DNA of 19,994 bases from JAKORR01 sp964608495. Lineage in GTDB: Bacteria; Armatimonadota; Zipacnadia; Zipacnadales; FEN-943. Shown here in pieces: positions 5,981-14,070 of this stretch. Location: assembly GCA_964608495.1 (NCBI GenBank), contig CAZSOQ010000091.1, positions 1-19,994 on the forward strand. The letters run 5' to 3'. Both the position numbers and the translations under genes were made by a program. The notes under the pieces were generated by a model. It searched no databases, was not told the origin of the DNA, and saw only the letters and a program-made list of their open reading frames with translations. Numbering within the stretch: position 1 is the stretch's first letter; the number at the start of each line of letters is the position of its first letter.

Positions 5981-6955
5981 TCACCGGCGCTGGTGCCCGA
6001 GCACATCAGGGTTGACGCAGAAGCGCGGGCGGCCCTCGCCCAGGGCCTCGAGGATGTTCTCGGCCACCTGCCGGTTGATTCGTTCGACCGTCTCCCACTC
6101 GTTCGAGGCGCTGTGGGGCATGAAGACGCACTGGGGCAGCGCCAGCAGCGGGTCGTCGGGCGCGGGCGGCTCCTCGGCGAAGACGTCCAGGCCCGCGCCG
6201 GCGATCCGGCCGTCGCGCAGGGCCTCGTAGAGCGCCCGCTGGTCCACGAGCGCCCCGCGGCCGGTGTTGATGAGAAAGGCCGTGGGCTTCATCAGGGCCA
6301 GCTCGGCGGCGCCGATCAGCCCTTGCGTCTGGTCGGTCGCAGGGGCGTGCAGCGACACGAAGTCCGCCTCGCGCAGCAGCTCGTCGAGGCCGACGTAGCT
6401 GACGCCGAGCTCGATGGCCTCGTCGCGCGGCACGGGGTCGTAGCCGAGGATGGTCATGTCGAAGCCCCGCGCGCGGCGGGCGACGGCCGTGCCTATGGCG
6501 CCGACACCCACGATGCCCAGCGTCTTGCCCCAGATCAGCCGCCCGCGGATGCCCTGCCAGCGGCCCTCGCGCACGGCCCTGTCGCCCTCGCCGATGCGCC
6601 GGGCGACGGCCAGGAGCAGGGCGAAGGCCTGGTCGGCCACGGCGTCCACGAGCAGGCCGGGGGTGTTGGTGACGACGACGCCGAGGCTGCTCGCGGCCGC
6701 CAGGTCCACGCCGTCCACACCCACGCCCCAGCGCGCCACGGTCTTCAGCCGCGCGGCGCGGCGGAGCACGGTCTCCGTGTAGCCCTCGTTGCCCGCGATG
6801 ACGGCGTCGAAGCCCTGCAGAGCCGCGGCCAGCCCGTCCTCGGAGCCGCAGTCGGCCGCTTCGGCGTCCACGACGTCCAGGCCCGCCTCGAGCAGGCGCC
6901 GGCGGCCGGGATTGTCGCCCCTGAAATGGCCTGCGATGACCAGGACTCGCGGCAT
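5981..6955 (-). CDS. D-2-hydroxyacid dehydrogenase (SerA/glyoxylate reductase-like)
   Basis: This 324-residue protein belongs to the NAD-dependent D-isomer-specific 2-hydroxyacid dehydrogenases, which interconvert 2-keto and D-2-hydroxy acids. The dinucleotide motif is GIVGVGAIG with GxGxxG at 150-155, and Asp173 ends the second strand (GYDP), favouring NAD over NADP. The catalytic triad is Arg233 (NTGRGALVD), Glu262 (DVFAEEP) and His281 (MPHSAS). There is no C-terminal ACT domain, so it is not a full-length regulated SerA. Its ribosome site GGGAGG (6971-6966) lies inside the last codons of the aldolase gene, whose stop is five bases upstream, so the two are translationally coupled. A keto acid made by the aldolase is the likely substrate (phosphoglycerate, hydroxypyruvate or similar not excluded). 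Confidence 0.9.
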   Translation of the reverse strand: MPRVLVIAGHFRGDNPGRRRLLEAGLDVVDAEAADCGSEDGLAAALQGFDAVIAGNEGYTETVLRRAARLKTVARWGVGVDGVDLAAASSLGVVVTNTPGLLVDAVADQAFALLLAVARRIGEGDRAVREGRWQGIRGRLIWGKTLGIVGVGAIGTAVARRARGFDMTILGYDPVPRDEAIELGVSYVGLDELLREADFVSLHAPATDQTQGLIGAAELALMKPTAFLINTGRGALVDQRALYEALRDGRIAGAGLDVFAEEPPAPDDPLLALPQCVFMPHSASNEWETVERINRQVAENILEALGEGRPRFCVNPDVLGHQRR

Positions 6956-6960
6956 TGGCC

Positions 6961-7734
6961 TCAGGCCTCCCGACCGTCACGGATCCGGCTCAGGGCCTCG
7001 CGGCTGCCCTGGCGGATGAAGCCCAGGTCGCTGCTGTAGCACAGGAAGCGGGCGCCCTCGGCGAGCCATCTCTTCGCCGTGGGTACATCGAAGACGTGCA
7101 GGCCCGGGGCGACGCCGGCGGCCTTGGCTGCGTCGAAGATGTCCACCATGGCCTGCTGGACCGCCGGGTGTTCGAGCTGGCCGGGGTAGCCCATGCTCAG
7201 GGCCAGGTCGTTGGGGCCGATGAAGAGGGCGTCCACGCCGCCGGTGCCCATGATCTCGGCGCGGTTGTCCAGGCCGCGCTGGGTCTCGATCTGGACCACG
7301 AGCACCAGGTTCTCGTTCTCCCAGGCGACGAGGTCGGCCGCCGCGGCGGGGCCGTAGTCCCTGTGCGCGCCGCCGCCGAGGCCGCGCGTGCCCACGGGCG
7401 GGAACTTGATGCTGCGGACGATGGCCCGCGCCTGCTCACCGTCCTCGACGTGGGGGATCAGGACGCCCGAGGCGCCGATGTCGAGGTAGCGGTTGAGCCA
7501 CTGGCCCTCGAAGGCCGGGGCGCGGATGATGACCTCGAGGCCGATATCGCGGCCGGTGCGGCACATCCAGGCCACGGACTCGATGCCGGCCCAGTTGTGC
7601 TCGGTGTCAATGACGATGAAGTCAAAGCCGGCGTCCCTGGCGGTGCGGCAGGCCGCGGGGGAGATCAGCTCGGAGTACATGGTGCCGATGACGGTCTCGC
7701 CGTCGCGCAGCTTCGCGGCCACGGACTTGTGCAT
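6961..7734 (-). CDS. HpcH/HpaI-family aldolase
   Basis: This 257-residue protein belongs to the class II, metal-dependent HpcH/HpaI aldolases, which cleave 2-keto-4-hydroxy acids such as 4-hydroxy-2-oxoheptanedioate or 2-keto-3-deoxy-rhamnonate/glucarate into pyruvate and an aldehyde. VIDTEHNW places His46 where the HpaI active-site histidine lies. Arg71 (IIRAP) matches the keto-acid-binding arginine. Glu150 (VQIE) and Asp176 (GPNDLALSMG) are the metal ligands. The GTRGLGGG loop (115-122) is also conserved. The ATG at 7734 has AAGGAG eight bases upstream. It is the first gene of a pair with the hydroxyacid dehydrogenase. The intergenic stretch to the glycoside hydrolase (7735-7921) shows no clear promoter or terminator. 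Exact substrate cannot be told. Confidence 0.92.
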   Translation of the reverse strand: MHKSVAAKLRDGETVIGTMYSELISPAACRTARDAGFDFIVIDTEHNWAGIESVAWMCRTGRDIGLEVIIRAPAFEGQWLNRYLDIGASGVLIPHVEDGEQARAIVRSIKFPPVGTRGLGGGAHRDYGPAAAADLVAWENENLVLVVQIETQRGLDNRAEIMGTGGVDALFIGPNDLALSMGYPGQLEHPAVQQAMVDIFDAAKAAGVAPGLHVFDVPTAKRWLAEGARFLCYSSDLGFIRQGSREALSRIRDGREA

Positions 7735-7921
7735 GGCGTGGTCTCCTTGGCGGGTGAGCAGTGACGGCCCGGCGACGCTCGGCGGAAGGCGCTGTTGCGG
7801 CTGTGGCGCGAGGGGCGGGCCAGGCCGTCAGGTGGGCACTTTCGGCGACAGGGACACCTCACCTCTCGCACCCTGCCACGGGAGCCGTCCCGAGCGACAC
7901 CCCGGCCGGGACACGCGGGGG

Positions 7922-10882
7922 CTACCACCTGGCCGCGGCGATGTCGTCCAGCCAGAAGGTAAGCTCTTCGCCGGGACGGCCCGTGTATCCTCCCCAGCCG
8001 AGCAGTAGGGTGCGGACCTTCGACAGGTCCAGCTTGCCGTCGGGGTCGCGGCCCCAGGAGGTGGGCTGGGCGCTGTCGAGCATCGCCAGCGTGCGCTTCC
8101 AGCCCGGCTCGGCGAGCGAGCGCAGACCCGAGATCGCCCAGGTGCCGCCGCCATCCTCGACGAGCTGCAGCATGAGCACCGGCGGGGCCTCGCCGCCCGG
8201 CGCGACGTAGCTCCATAGCTCGATCGCGCTGTAGTCGGCCAGGTTGACGTTGCCGGGAAGGCTAAGACGGGGAAAGACCCAGGCGTCGGCGTCCGCGGCT
8301 ATCGCCGTCTGTACCTTGAGGGCGGCCTTGCCGCCGTGGGCCACCGCCTCGTCGCGGGCGAAGACCACGTCCACGGTGGGCGAGTGGTTGCTCCCCCAGG
8401 CGCTCAGGTCACTCTCGGCGTCGAACAGCAGGCCGCGCTCGGTGGGCTCGATGTCGCTGGCGCGGGCCATGAACTGCACGCAGGCGACGTCCTGGTGAGC
8501 GCCGGCCATCATCAGGAACCTGGCGCGCATCGCCCGCCCCTGCACGACGTTGCGCGCGGTGAGCGAGAAGTCGTGGTAGCCGCGCGACCAGGGGCCCGCC
8601 TCCACCGATGCCGTGGTCTCACCCTCCACTCGCAGGCCCTCGTCGGCCTCGCAGCGGACGTCCACGCGCACCGGCCCGTCCGTGTAGTTGTTCACCCAGG
8701 CCCGCACCATCTGAGTGTCGCCCGGCATCACGGGGACGGCCAGCTTCTGCCGGTCCATCTCGGCCGGCGGGGGCTGGGGTCGGTCCGGGCTGGTCTCGGC
8801 CTGCAGGAAGACGCGCTTGGCGGCGAGGTCCGGGTCCGCGTCGGCGGCATACTGCGGCGCGGGTACGGGCGGCTCGAGCCCCAGGGCCTCGACGCCGGCG
8901 GGCGCGATCCCCCGCAGGAAGACCGGCAGGGCTCCGAGCGTCACGGCGGCCCCGGCCGGCCGGCCTGCCGGCTCGATCTCGCGCCCCACGACGTCCAGGA
9001 CCGGCCCCCTGGCGGGCACGGCCAGCTCGGAGCTATCCGGGTCCCAGGCCACGGCCACGACCTCGTCGGGCGCGCGCCTGAAGGCTACCAGATAGCCCTT
9101 CTCGCCGACGCGCTTCCAGCCCAGGCACTGCGCCTCGCCGAGCTGGCGGATGAGGTCGGCCAGGGCGACGAAGGCGGGCTTGGGGGTGAGATCGTCCCGC
9201 AGGATCCCCCACAGCGAGCTGCTGCCCTCGAAGTACTCCTTGAGGTAGAAGTAGTGGAACTTGGCGACACCGTTGGCCAGGGCGCAGGCGTAGGCACGGA
9301 CGAGGTAGGAGGCCTGGTCGCGCTCGATGGGGGCGAAGTCGCCCCGAGCATCGGGGTAGCCGCGCAGGCCCATCTCCGTGATCCACATGGGCTTGGCGCC
9401 GAGGCCGTGGCGCCCGAGCTGCTCGCGCACGTCCGCCAGGAACTGGAAGAGGGCCTCGGGTGAGCCGTAGGAGTGCTGGTTGTAGATATCGAAGTAGTCG
9501 CCGGCGCCGTTGTCGTAGGCGCCCTCGAAGAAGCCGCCCGGCGTTCCGGCCGCCGAGCCGATGAGGACGCCGAAGCGGGGATCGGCTTCCTTCGCCCCGA
9601 GGTACGCGGCCTTGAGCACCGCGGCATAGTCCCAGGGATGGCCCCTGAAGAACCCTATGTTCGGCTCATTCCATACCTCGAAGTAGCGCACCTTATCGCA
9701 AAGGTCCCTGACGAGCCGGTTGACCATGCGGTAGGCGTAGATCGGGTCGCGCGGTGCATAGTGCCCGTCGGCCTTGCCTCCTTCCACCTCCGGGTGGGCC
9801 CATCCCGGGCAGTCGTGGAAGATCTGGTAGACCGTGATCCCGTGCCTCTGCTGGGTCTCGGCGGCCAGGGCGTAGCGCCTCCAGTCGAGCTTGCCCTGCT
9901 CCCTCTCCACCTCGCCCCACGACAGCCTGTCGCGAAGCTGCCTGATGCCCGCGAACTCGCACAGATAGCAGGCCAGGTCGGCGCGCTCGGGCTGGCTGTC
10001 CGGCGGGTAGGACCAGCTTATGCCCGCGTCGAGGCAGATCGGGCTGTCGGCCGGGGGCTGCTGGGGCAGCTCCGCGATGACGCCCAGCGACGTCTCGACC
10101 CGGCGCGCGAGCAGGCCCGGCGTGGTGGCCTCCACCTGGAGCCGGTAGTAGCCGGGCCCGAGGGGCGGAAGGGTAAGGGCGTTCTCGCCGGGGCGCAGGT
10201 CGGCCTTCCCCTCGGCTCCGGGGACCGGGTCGCCCGCGAAGTCCAGCACGCGCCACGAGGCCGCGAGGCGCGTGTCGTCGGGTACGCCGGACACGACCAT
10301 GCGGGCCTGGGCCGCCTCGTCCGGTCGCAGGATGTGACCCCTGGCCGCCAGGCTCACGGCCAAGCCGGCGCTGGGGCCGAAGCTGGGCAGGCCCATCAGC
10401 ACCTGGCCGGAGCTCTGGCTGTCGGCCCCGCGCACGCTCAGCCGCAAGAGCACGTCGGCGCTGCCCTCCGGCGCCTCACCGGCGACGTCGTACGCGGCCC
10501 AGTCGTGGTGCCAGAAGATCCAGCGCGAGGAAAAGACGCGCAGCTCCTTGCCCTCCGAGCCGCGGAAGGCCAGCTCGAGCCGGGCGTCGGCATGGCCGAG
10601 AGTGGGCCTGACGGGGGCGGCGAACAGGTAGGCCCGGCCCGCCTGGACGGGGATGGGCTGAGACACCCAGCGCCCGCTCGTGGACGGGAAGGCCCTGGCT
10701 ACCAGCGCCGGGCCGCCCTCGGGCCCGGCGTCGGCGCCGAGCCAGAGGTCCCCCGGCCTGTCGGCCTCGGCGTGCCACGACCACTGACCGAGGACGGCCT
10801 GCCCGTCGTCGGCCCCGGGGCGCCCCGCGCCGGCGAGCAGGACGAGAGGAAGCACTGCGGGGAGGATGGCTGTACGCGTCAA
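7922..10882 (-). CDS. Secreted multidomain glycoside hydrolase (clan GH-A type, GH39/GH5-like)
   Basis: This 986-residue protein begins with a short signal peptide (about residues 1-20, LPAVLPLVLLAGAG), so it is exported. Residues about 28-170 look like a beta-sandwich carbohydrate-binding module, and 175-270 like a second Ig-type domain. Residues about 280-600 form a TIM barrel with the clan GH-A pair: acid/base Glu406 in EVWNEPN and nucleophile Glu503 in WITEMGLRG. YQIFHDCPGWAHPE and YNQHSYGSPE are other barrel blocks. A small beta domain follows (about 615-695). The C-terminus (about 815-986) is a jelly-roll-like module ending in FWLDDIAAARW, resembling ligand-binding domains at the ends of secreted hydrolases. 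The start is TTG at 10882 with GGGAG nine bases upstream and no in-frame ATG or GTG in the bases just before it. Substrate is unknown; beta-xyloside or beta-mannan-type glycans are possibilities only. Confidence 0.85.
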   Translation of the reverse strand: MTRTAILPAVLPLVLLAGAGRPGADDGQAVLGQWSWHAEADRPGDLWLGADAGPEGGPALVARAFPSTSGRWVSQPIPVQAGRAYLFAAPVRPTLGHADARLELAFRGSEGKELRVFSSRWIFWHHDWAAYDVAGEAPEGSADVLLRLSVRGADSQSSGQVLMGLPSFGPSAGLAVSLAARGHILRPDEAAQARMVVSGVPDDTRLAASWRVLDFAGDPVPGAEGKADLRPGENALTLPPLGPGYYRLQVEATTPGLLARRVETSLGVIAELPQQPPADSPICLDAGISWSYPPDSQPERADLACYLCEFAGIRQLRDRLSWGEVEREQGKLDWRRYALAAETQQRHGITVYQIFHDCPGWAHPEVEGGKADGHYAPRDPIYAYRMVNRLVRDLCDKVRYFEVWNEPNIGFFRGHPWDYAAVLKAAYLGAKEADPRFGVLIGSAAGTPGGFFEGAYDNGAGDYFDIYNQHSYGSPEALFQFLADVREQLGRHGLGAKPMWITEMGLRGYPDARGDFAPIERDQASYLVRAYACALANGVAKFHYFYLKEYFEGSSSLWGILRDDLTPKPAFVALADLIRQLGEAQCLGWKRVGEKGYLVAFRRAPDEVVAVAWDPDSSELAVPARGPVLDVVGREIEPAGRPAGAAVTLGALPVFLRGIAPAGVEALGLEPPVPAPQYAADADPDLAAKRVFLQAETSPDRPQPPPAEMDRQKLAVPVMPGDTQMVRAWVNNYTDGPVRVDVRCEADEGLRVEGETTASVEAGPWSRGYHDFSLTARNVVQGRAMRARFLMMAGAHQDVACVQFMARASDIEPTERGLLFDAESDLSAWGSNHSPTVDVVFARDEAVAHGGKAALKVQTAIAADADAWVFPRLSLPGNVNLADYSAIELWSYVAPGGEAPPVLMLQLVEDGGGTWAISGLRSLAEPGWKRTLAMLDSAQPTSWGRDPDGKLDLSKVRTLLLGWGGYTGRPGEELTFWLDDIAAARW

Positions 10883-11109
10883 GACACTCGACTCCCTGGT
10901 GTAGGTCCGCGGGTTCCCTGCCGGACGGGCAGGCCCGCGAGGTTGCCTGAGCCCCTTCCCACGCGGGCGTCCGCAACCTCCGCCAGGTCACCGGAGCGAA
11001 GGGAGGCCAGGCCGGCTCGGGCTGAGCCCCCGGCGGCCGGCCTGATCTCTCTTCCGCTTCGCGGGGCCTTGGGCTACGATTGGCCCCGACCATCCGGGAG
11101 GCCCTGCCC
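10883..11109. other. Divergent intergenic region between hydrolase and flavoprotein genes
   Basis: These 227 bases separate two divergent starts. For the plus strand the best -10 is TACGAT (11075-11080), with only a poor -35 upstream. For the minus strand no good -10 is visible. A 6-bp hairpin CCTGCC/GGCAGG (10917-10933) lies upstream of the hydrolase start. Confidence 0.4.
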
Positions 11110-12717
11110 ATGACATCACCCAACAGCCCGGCCCGCGCCACGGAACAAGGCGGCTGCGCGTGTCCCGAGGCGGCCACGCTTGCTTCCCCCGTGGCCGAGC
11201 ACGAGGCCTACGATGTGGTCGTCGTGGGGGCGGGTCTTGCGGGCCTGCGGGCAGCCATCGCCGCGGCCGAGGCCGGCGCGGACACGCTTCTGATCTCGAA
11301 AGCGCCTCCCCAGGGCACCACGTCGGCCATCGCGTGGGGAGCGGCCTCCGGGGCGGTCGGCGGCACCTCGCCCGAGACGTACCTGGCGCAGCTGGAGGAG
11401 AAGGCTCAGGGCGCGGGCGATCCCTCCCGGCGCCGGCTCCTCGCCGAGGAGACCGGGCAGCGGCTCGAGGAGCTCAGCCGCTTCGGCGTCCCGCTGCAGG
11501 TCGGCCGATCGCACGTGCGCGTCGAGGGCCCCTTCGCCTGGCCGGCGCTGTCCATGATCGAGCCGCTGGTGGCCTTTGCCCGCGGCCTGGGCGTGCGGTT
11601 CCGGTTCGGCTCGGCGGCGACGGGTCTGCTGCAGCGCGGCGACGCGGTGTGCGGTCTGCTGGCGCGCGACGCTGGGCGTCTGCTGAGCATCCGGGCCGGT
11701 GCCGTGGTCCTGTGCGGCGGCGGGTTCACCGGGCTGTACCCGCGCAACGACAGCATCGGGGGGAACCTGGGCGACTGCCTCGCGCTGGGTCTGCTGGCCG
11801 GAGCCCGGCTGGTGGACATGGAATTCGTCAGCGTGCGGCGACCGGGCCTGGCGGAAGAGGGCCGGCGGATGGACTGCGTCTACGCGAACCCGCTGGTGGC
11901 CGCCGGGCGATGGCTCACGCCCGAGGGCGTGCCGCTGGCAAAGGGGGACGTGGAGGAGTACTTCCGCCGGCGCGCCGGCGTGGTGGACCGCCTGGACGAG
12001 CGCTACGACCTGCTGTGTGACCTGAGCGACGTGGCGGCCCGCCTGGGAAGCGACGAGGCGCTGGCGGCGGCGCGGGACGAGTTTCTGGCGGACTGGCCCC
12101 TGACCGAACGGCCCGTGCGCATCAGCCCCATGGCCCACTATGCCTTCGGGGGCCTGGCGATAGACGCCGACGGTTTCACCGGCGTGCCCGGTCTCTACGC
12201 GGCGGGGGAGTGCACAGGGGGCGTGCTGGGCGCGGAACGGCCCGGGGGCGCGGCGCTGGCCGACTGCATCGTCTTCGGCGCCCGGGCGGGCGAGGCCGCG
12301 GCTTCGTCGGCGGCGGGCCACGCGGGGTGCGAGCCCGATGTGGGCCTGGAGCTGAAGTGCGTCGGCGAGGCACAGGCCCGGGAGCTGCGCGGCGAGGCGG
12401 GCTGGGCCCTGGGGAACTACGCGTCACTGTATAAGCACGCCGAGGGCCTGGAGGCGGCGCGCCGCTGGCTGGAGGAACTGTCGGCCCGGCTGGCCGAGGC
12501 GCCACCGGCGGCCGACCCGTCGCCCGCCGTCTCGCACGAGGCGGCCGTCGCGGTGCCCGTGGCGCAAGCGGCCGTGCTCGCCAGCGCGCTCAGGGCCGAG
12601 ACGCGCGGGTCGCATCAGCGCCTGGACTACCCCGAGGCCGATCCGGAGCTGGCCTTCCGGTCGCACTACCTCGACGCGGGCGGTGTGGCCGTCCACGCCG
12701 TGCGGTACGAGCGGTGA
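11110..12717 (+). CDS. FAD-dependent oxidoreductase, fumarate reductase/aspartate oxidase-like flavoprotein
   Basis: This 535-residue protein has an N-terminal FAD-binding motif DVVVVGAGLAGLRAA (GxGxxG at 40-45). A second cofactor block near the end reads VPGLYAAGECTGGVLGAERP (359-378), with GGAALADCIVFGARAG after it. His343 in MAHYAFGGLAID and Arg377 fit the substrate-binding His and Arg of fumarate reductase flavoproteins. TTSAIAWGA lacks the histidine that binds FAD covalently in SdhA, so FAD is probably non-covalent. No iron-sulphur or membrane subunit is adjacent, and the C-terminal domain is shorter than in SdhA. The unusual Pro/Ala-rich N-terminal extension of about 30 residues contains two cysteines (CAC). 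The ATG at 11110 has GGGAGG eight bases upstream; the TTG at 11080 lies before that site. It could be a soluble fumarate reductase or a related alpha,beta-enoate or tricarballylate-type enzyme. Confidence 0.85.
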   Translation: MTSPNSPARATEQGGCACPEAATLASPVAEHEAYDVVVVGAGLAGLRAAIAAAEAGADTLLISKAPPQGTTSAIAWGAASGAVGGTSPETYLAQLEEKAQGAGDPSRRRLLAEETGQRLEELSRFGVPLQVGRSHVRVEGPFAWPALSMIEPLVAFARGLGVRFRFGSAATGLLQRGDAVCGLLARDAGRLLSIRAGAVVLCGGGFTGLYPRNDSIGGNLGDCLALGLLAGARLVDMEFVSVRRPGLAEEGRRMDCVYANPLVAAGRWLTPEGVPLAKGDVEEYFRRRAGVVDRLDERYDLLCDLSDVAARLGSDEALAAARDEFLADWPLTERPVRISPMAHYAFGGLAIDADGFTGVPGLYAAGECTGGVLGAERPGGAALADCIVFGARAGEAAASSAAGHAGCEPDVGLELKCVGEAQARELRGEAGWALGNYASLYKHAEGLEAARRWLEELSARLAEAPPAADPSPAVSHEAAVAVPVAQAAVLASALRAETRGSHQRLDYPEADPELAFRSHYLDAGGVAVHAVRYER

Positions 12718-12751
12718 GCGCCGGTCGGGGAGCCGCGGGCGCGGCAGGGAT

Positions 12752-12840
12752 GGCGGGCCTGAAGCCCCGCCCTACAACGAACGGCGTTGGGGGACCAGCG
12801 GGCGCTACAGGGGCGGCGCCCCGTTTGGGGCCGCGTCCCC
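12752..12840. repeat. REP-like palindrome pair, head to head
   Basis: Two GC-rich palindromic units lie between convergent genes. The first (12752-12776) is GGCGGG..CCCGCC followed by CTACA. The second (12805-12840) begins CTACAGGGGCGGC and folds GGGGCGGCGCCCC against GGGGCCGCGTCCCC around GTTT, imperfectly. Read outward, both start with a TAGGG or TACAGGGG-type boundary, so they are inverted copies of related units. Similar dispersed elements occur in many environmental genomes, from general knowledge. Copy number elsewhere cannot be seen here. Confidence 0.6.
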
Positions 12841-12882
12841 AGCAAAGAGAAGGCGAGGGCCCGCCATCGCAAGGCCCTCGCC
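12841..12882 (-). terminator. Terminator of the cupin-oxidoreductase operon
   Basis: On the minus strand a perfect 10-bp stem GGCGAGGGCC/GGCCCTCGCC (12882-12873 and 12861-12852) closes an 11-base loop and is followed by TTCTCTTTGCT. It lies 28 bases after the Gfo/Idh stop. Confidence 0.75.
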
Positions 12883-12909
12883 CTGGCTACGCTGAAGCGC
12901 CCTCTATCG

Positions 12910-13989
12910 TTAGCTGATCCTGACCTCGCGCCCGGTCTGGCCGGACTTGTAGATGGCGTCGAGGATCTTCTGGGTCTTGAGCGCCTGCTCACCCGGCACG
13001 GGTGAGGGCTTGCCGGCCTTGATGGCCTCGACGAAGCGGCGGATCTCCTCCGAGTGCGAGGCGATCCCGGCGTAGGGGTTGACCTGGACCGTGGTGTTCA
13101 TCAGCGCGCCGAACTCCTCGCGTACGAGGGTGACGGGGCTGAGCTGTAGGCCGCCCTTGCTCCCGCACACGCGCACCTGGCTCTCGTGGCCGGGGACGTT
13201 GAGGGCCCAGCTCGTCTTCAGCTCGACGATGATGCCACCCTCCAGGCGGATGGTGGCCACGGCGAAGTCCTCGGGCACCGTGTAGCGCTTGGGGTCGTGC
13301 CTCATGACGCTGGGCTTGTCAGAGATCTCGAGGAAGGTGCCGGCGCTGACGGCCAGGGGAGCGGGGAAGTCGAGCAGGTGAAGGGTGAGGTCGAGGATGT
13401 GCACAGCCAGGTCGTAGACCGGGCCGCCGGCGCTGGCGGTCTTGTCAATGAACAGGCCCCAGGCGGGCACGCCCCGAGGTCGGAGCATGACGGCCTCGCC
13501 GAAGTAGACGTTGCCCAGAACGCCCGCGCTCGCAATGTCCTTCATCAGCAGCGCCTCGGGCGTGAAGCGCATGCTCTGGGCGATCATGAGCATCTTGCCC
13601 GCGGCCTCGGCCGCCGCGACCATCTTCTCCGACTCGCGGGCCGAGGTGGCCATGGGCTTCTCGACGATCACATGGCACCCGGCCTGGGAGGCCCGCACCG
13701 TGGGGTCCACGTGGAAGCAGTTCGGCGTGCAGACGTCCACCAGGTCCAGCGCCAGCTTGCCCGCGGACACGTCGCGGTACATCGCCCGGTAGTCCGTGTA
13801 CTGCCTCTCCGGCGGCACCTCGATGCCGTGCTTGGCGCGAAGCTCGTCGGCGCAGGCCTTCAGGGCCGCTTCGCTGATGTCGGCCAGCGCATGGATTCGC
13901 ACGTCAGGCAGGCTTACCCAGCCCGGTACGTGTGCGGCACGGAAGATCCCACCTGTCCCCACTACTCCGAGGTTGTAGCCCTTCGCCAT
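12910..13989 (-). CDS. Gfo/Idh/MocA-family oxidoreductase
   Basis: This 359-residue NAD(P)-dependent protein belongs to the family that oxidises, reduces or epimerises sugars, inositols and related polyols. The N-terminal Rossmann motif is LGVVGTGGIFRAAHVPG. The hallmark EKP is Glu110-Lys111-Pro112 (VIVEKPMATS), with Lys111 the usual catalytic lysine. GGPVYDLAVHILDL supplies Asp193 and His197, the other conserved active-site pair. The C-terminal domain holds the sheet (AVATIRLEGGIIVELKTSW). No export signal is seen. I chose the ATG at 13989 because AAGGAGG lies eight bases upstream; the longer frame to 14034 includes that site. It follows the cupin gene by 81 bases on the same strand and is closed by a hairpin terminator. 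Substrate is unknown. Confidence 0.93.
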   Translation of the reverse strand: MAKGYNLGVVGTGGIFRAAHVPGWVSLPDVRIHALADISEAALKACADELRAKHGIEVPPERQYTDYRAMYRDVSAGKLALDLVDVCTPNCFHVDPTVRASQAGCHVIVEKPMATSARESEKMVAAAEAAGKMLMIAQSMRFTPEALLMKDIASAGVLGNVYFGEAVMLRPRGVPAWGLFIDKTASAGGPVYDLAVHILDLTLHLLDFPAPLAVSAGTFLEISDKPSVMRHDPKRYTVPEDFAVATIRLEGGIIVELKTSWALNVPGHESQVRVCGSKGGLQLSPVTLVREEFGALMNTTVQVNPYAGIASHSEEIRRFVEAIKAGKPSPVPGEQALKTQKILDAIYKSGQTGREVRIS

Positions 13990-14070
13990 CGCAATGGCCT
14001 CCTTGGTCTGGTCCAAAGCTGAAGGTCGGCCCACGCCGACGCGTCGTTCTCGGTCTGGCGGGGGTATTCC

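Noticed and set aside
5796..5984. N-terminal extension of the propeller lipoprotein to 5984
   Set aside because: It would bury the signal peptide 63 residues inside the protein and would run through the predicted promoter.
5930..7039. Plus-strand open frame of 369 codons opposite the aldolase and dehydrogenase
   Set aside because: Both minus-strand genes have full catalytic motifs and coupled ribosome sites; the plus frame has none.
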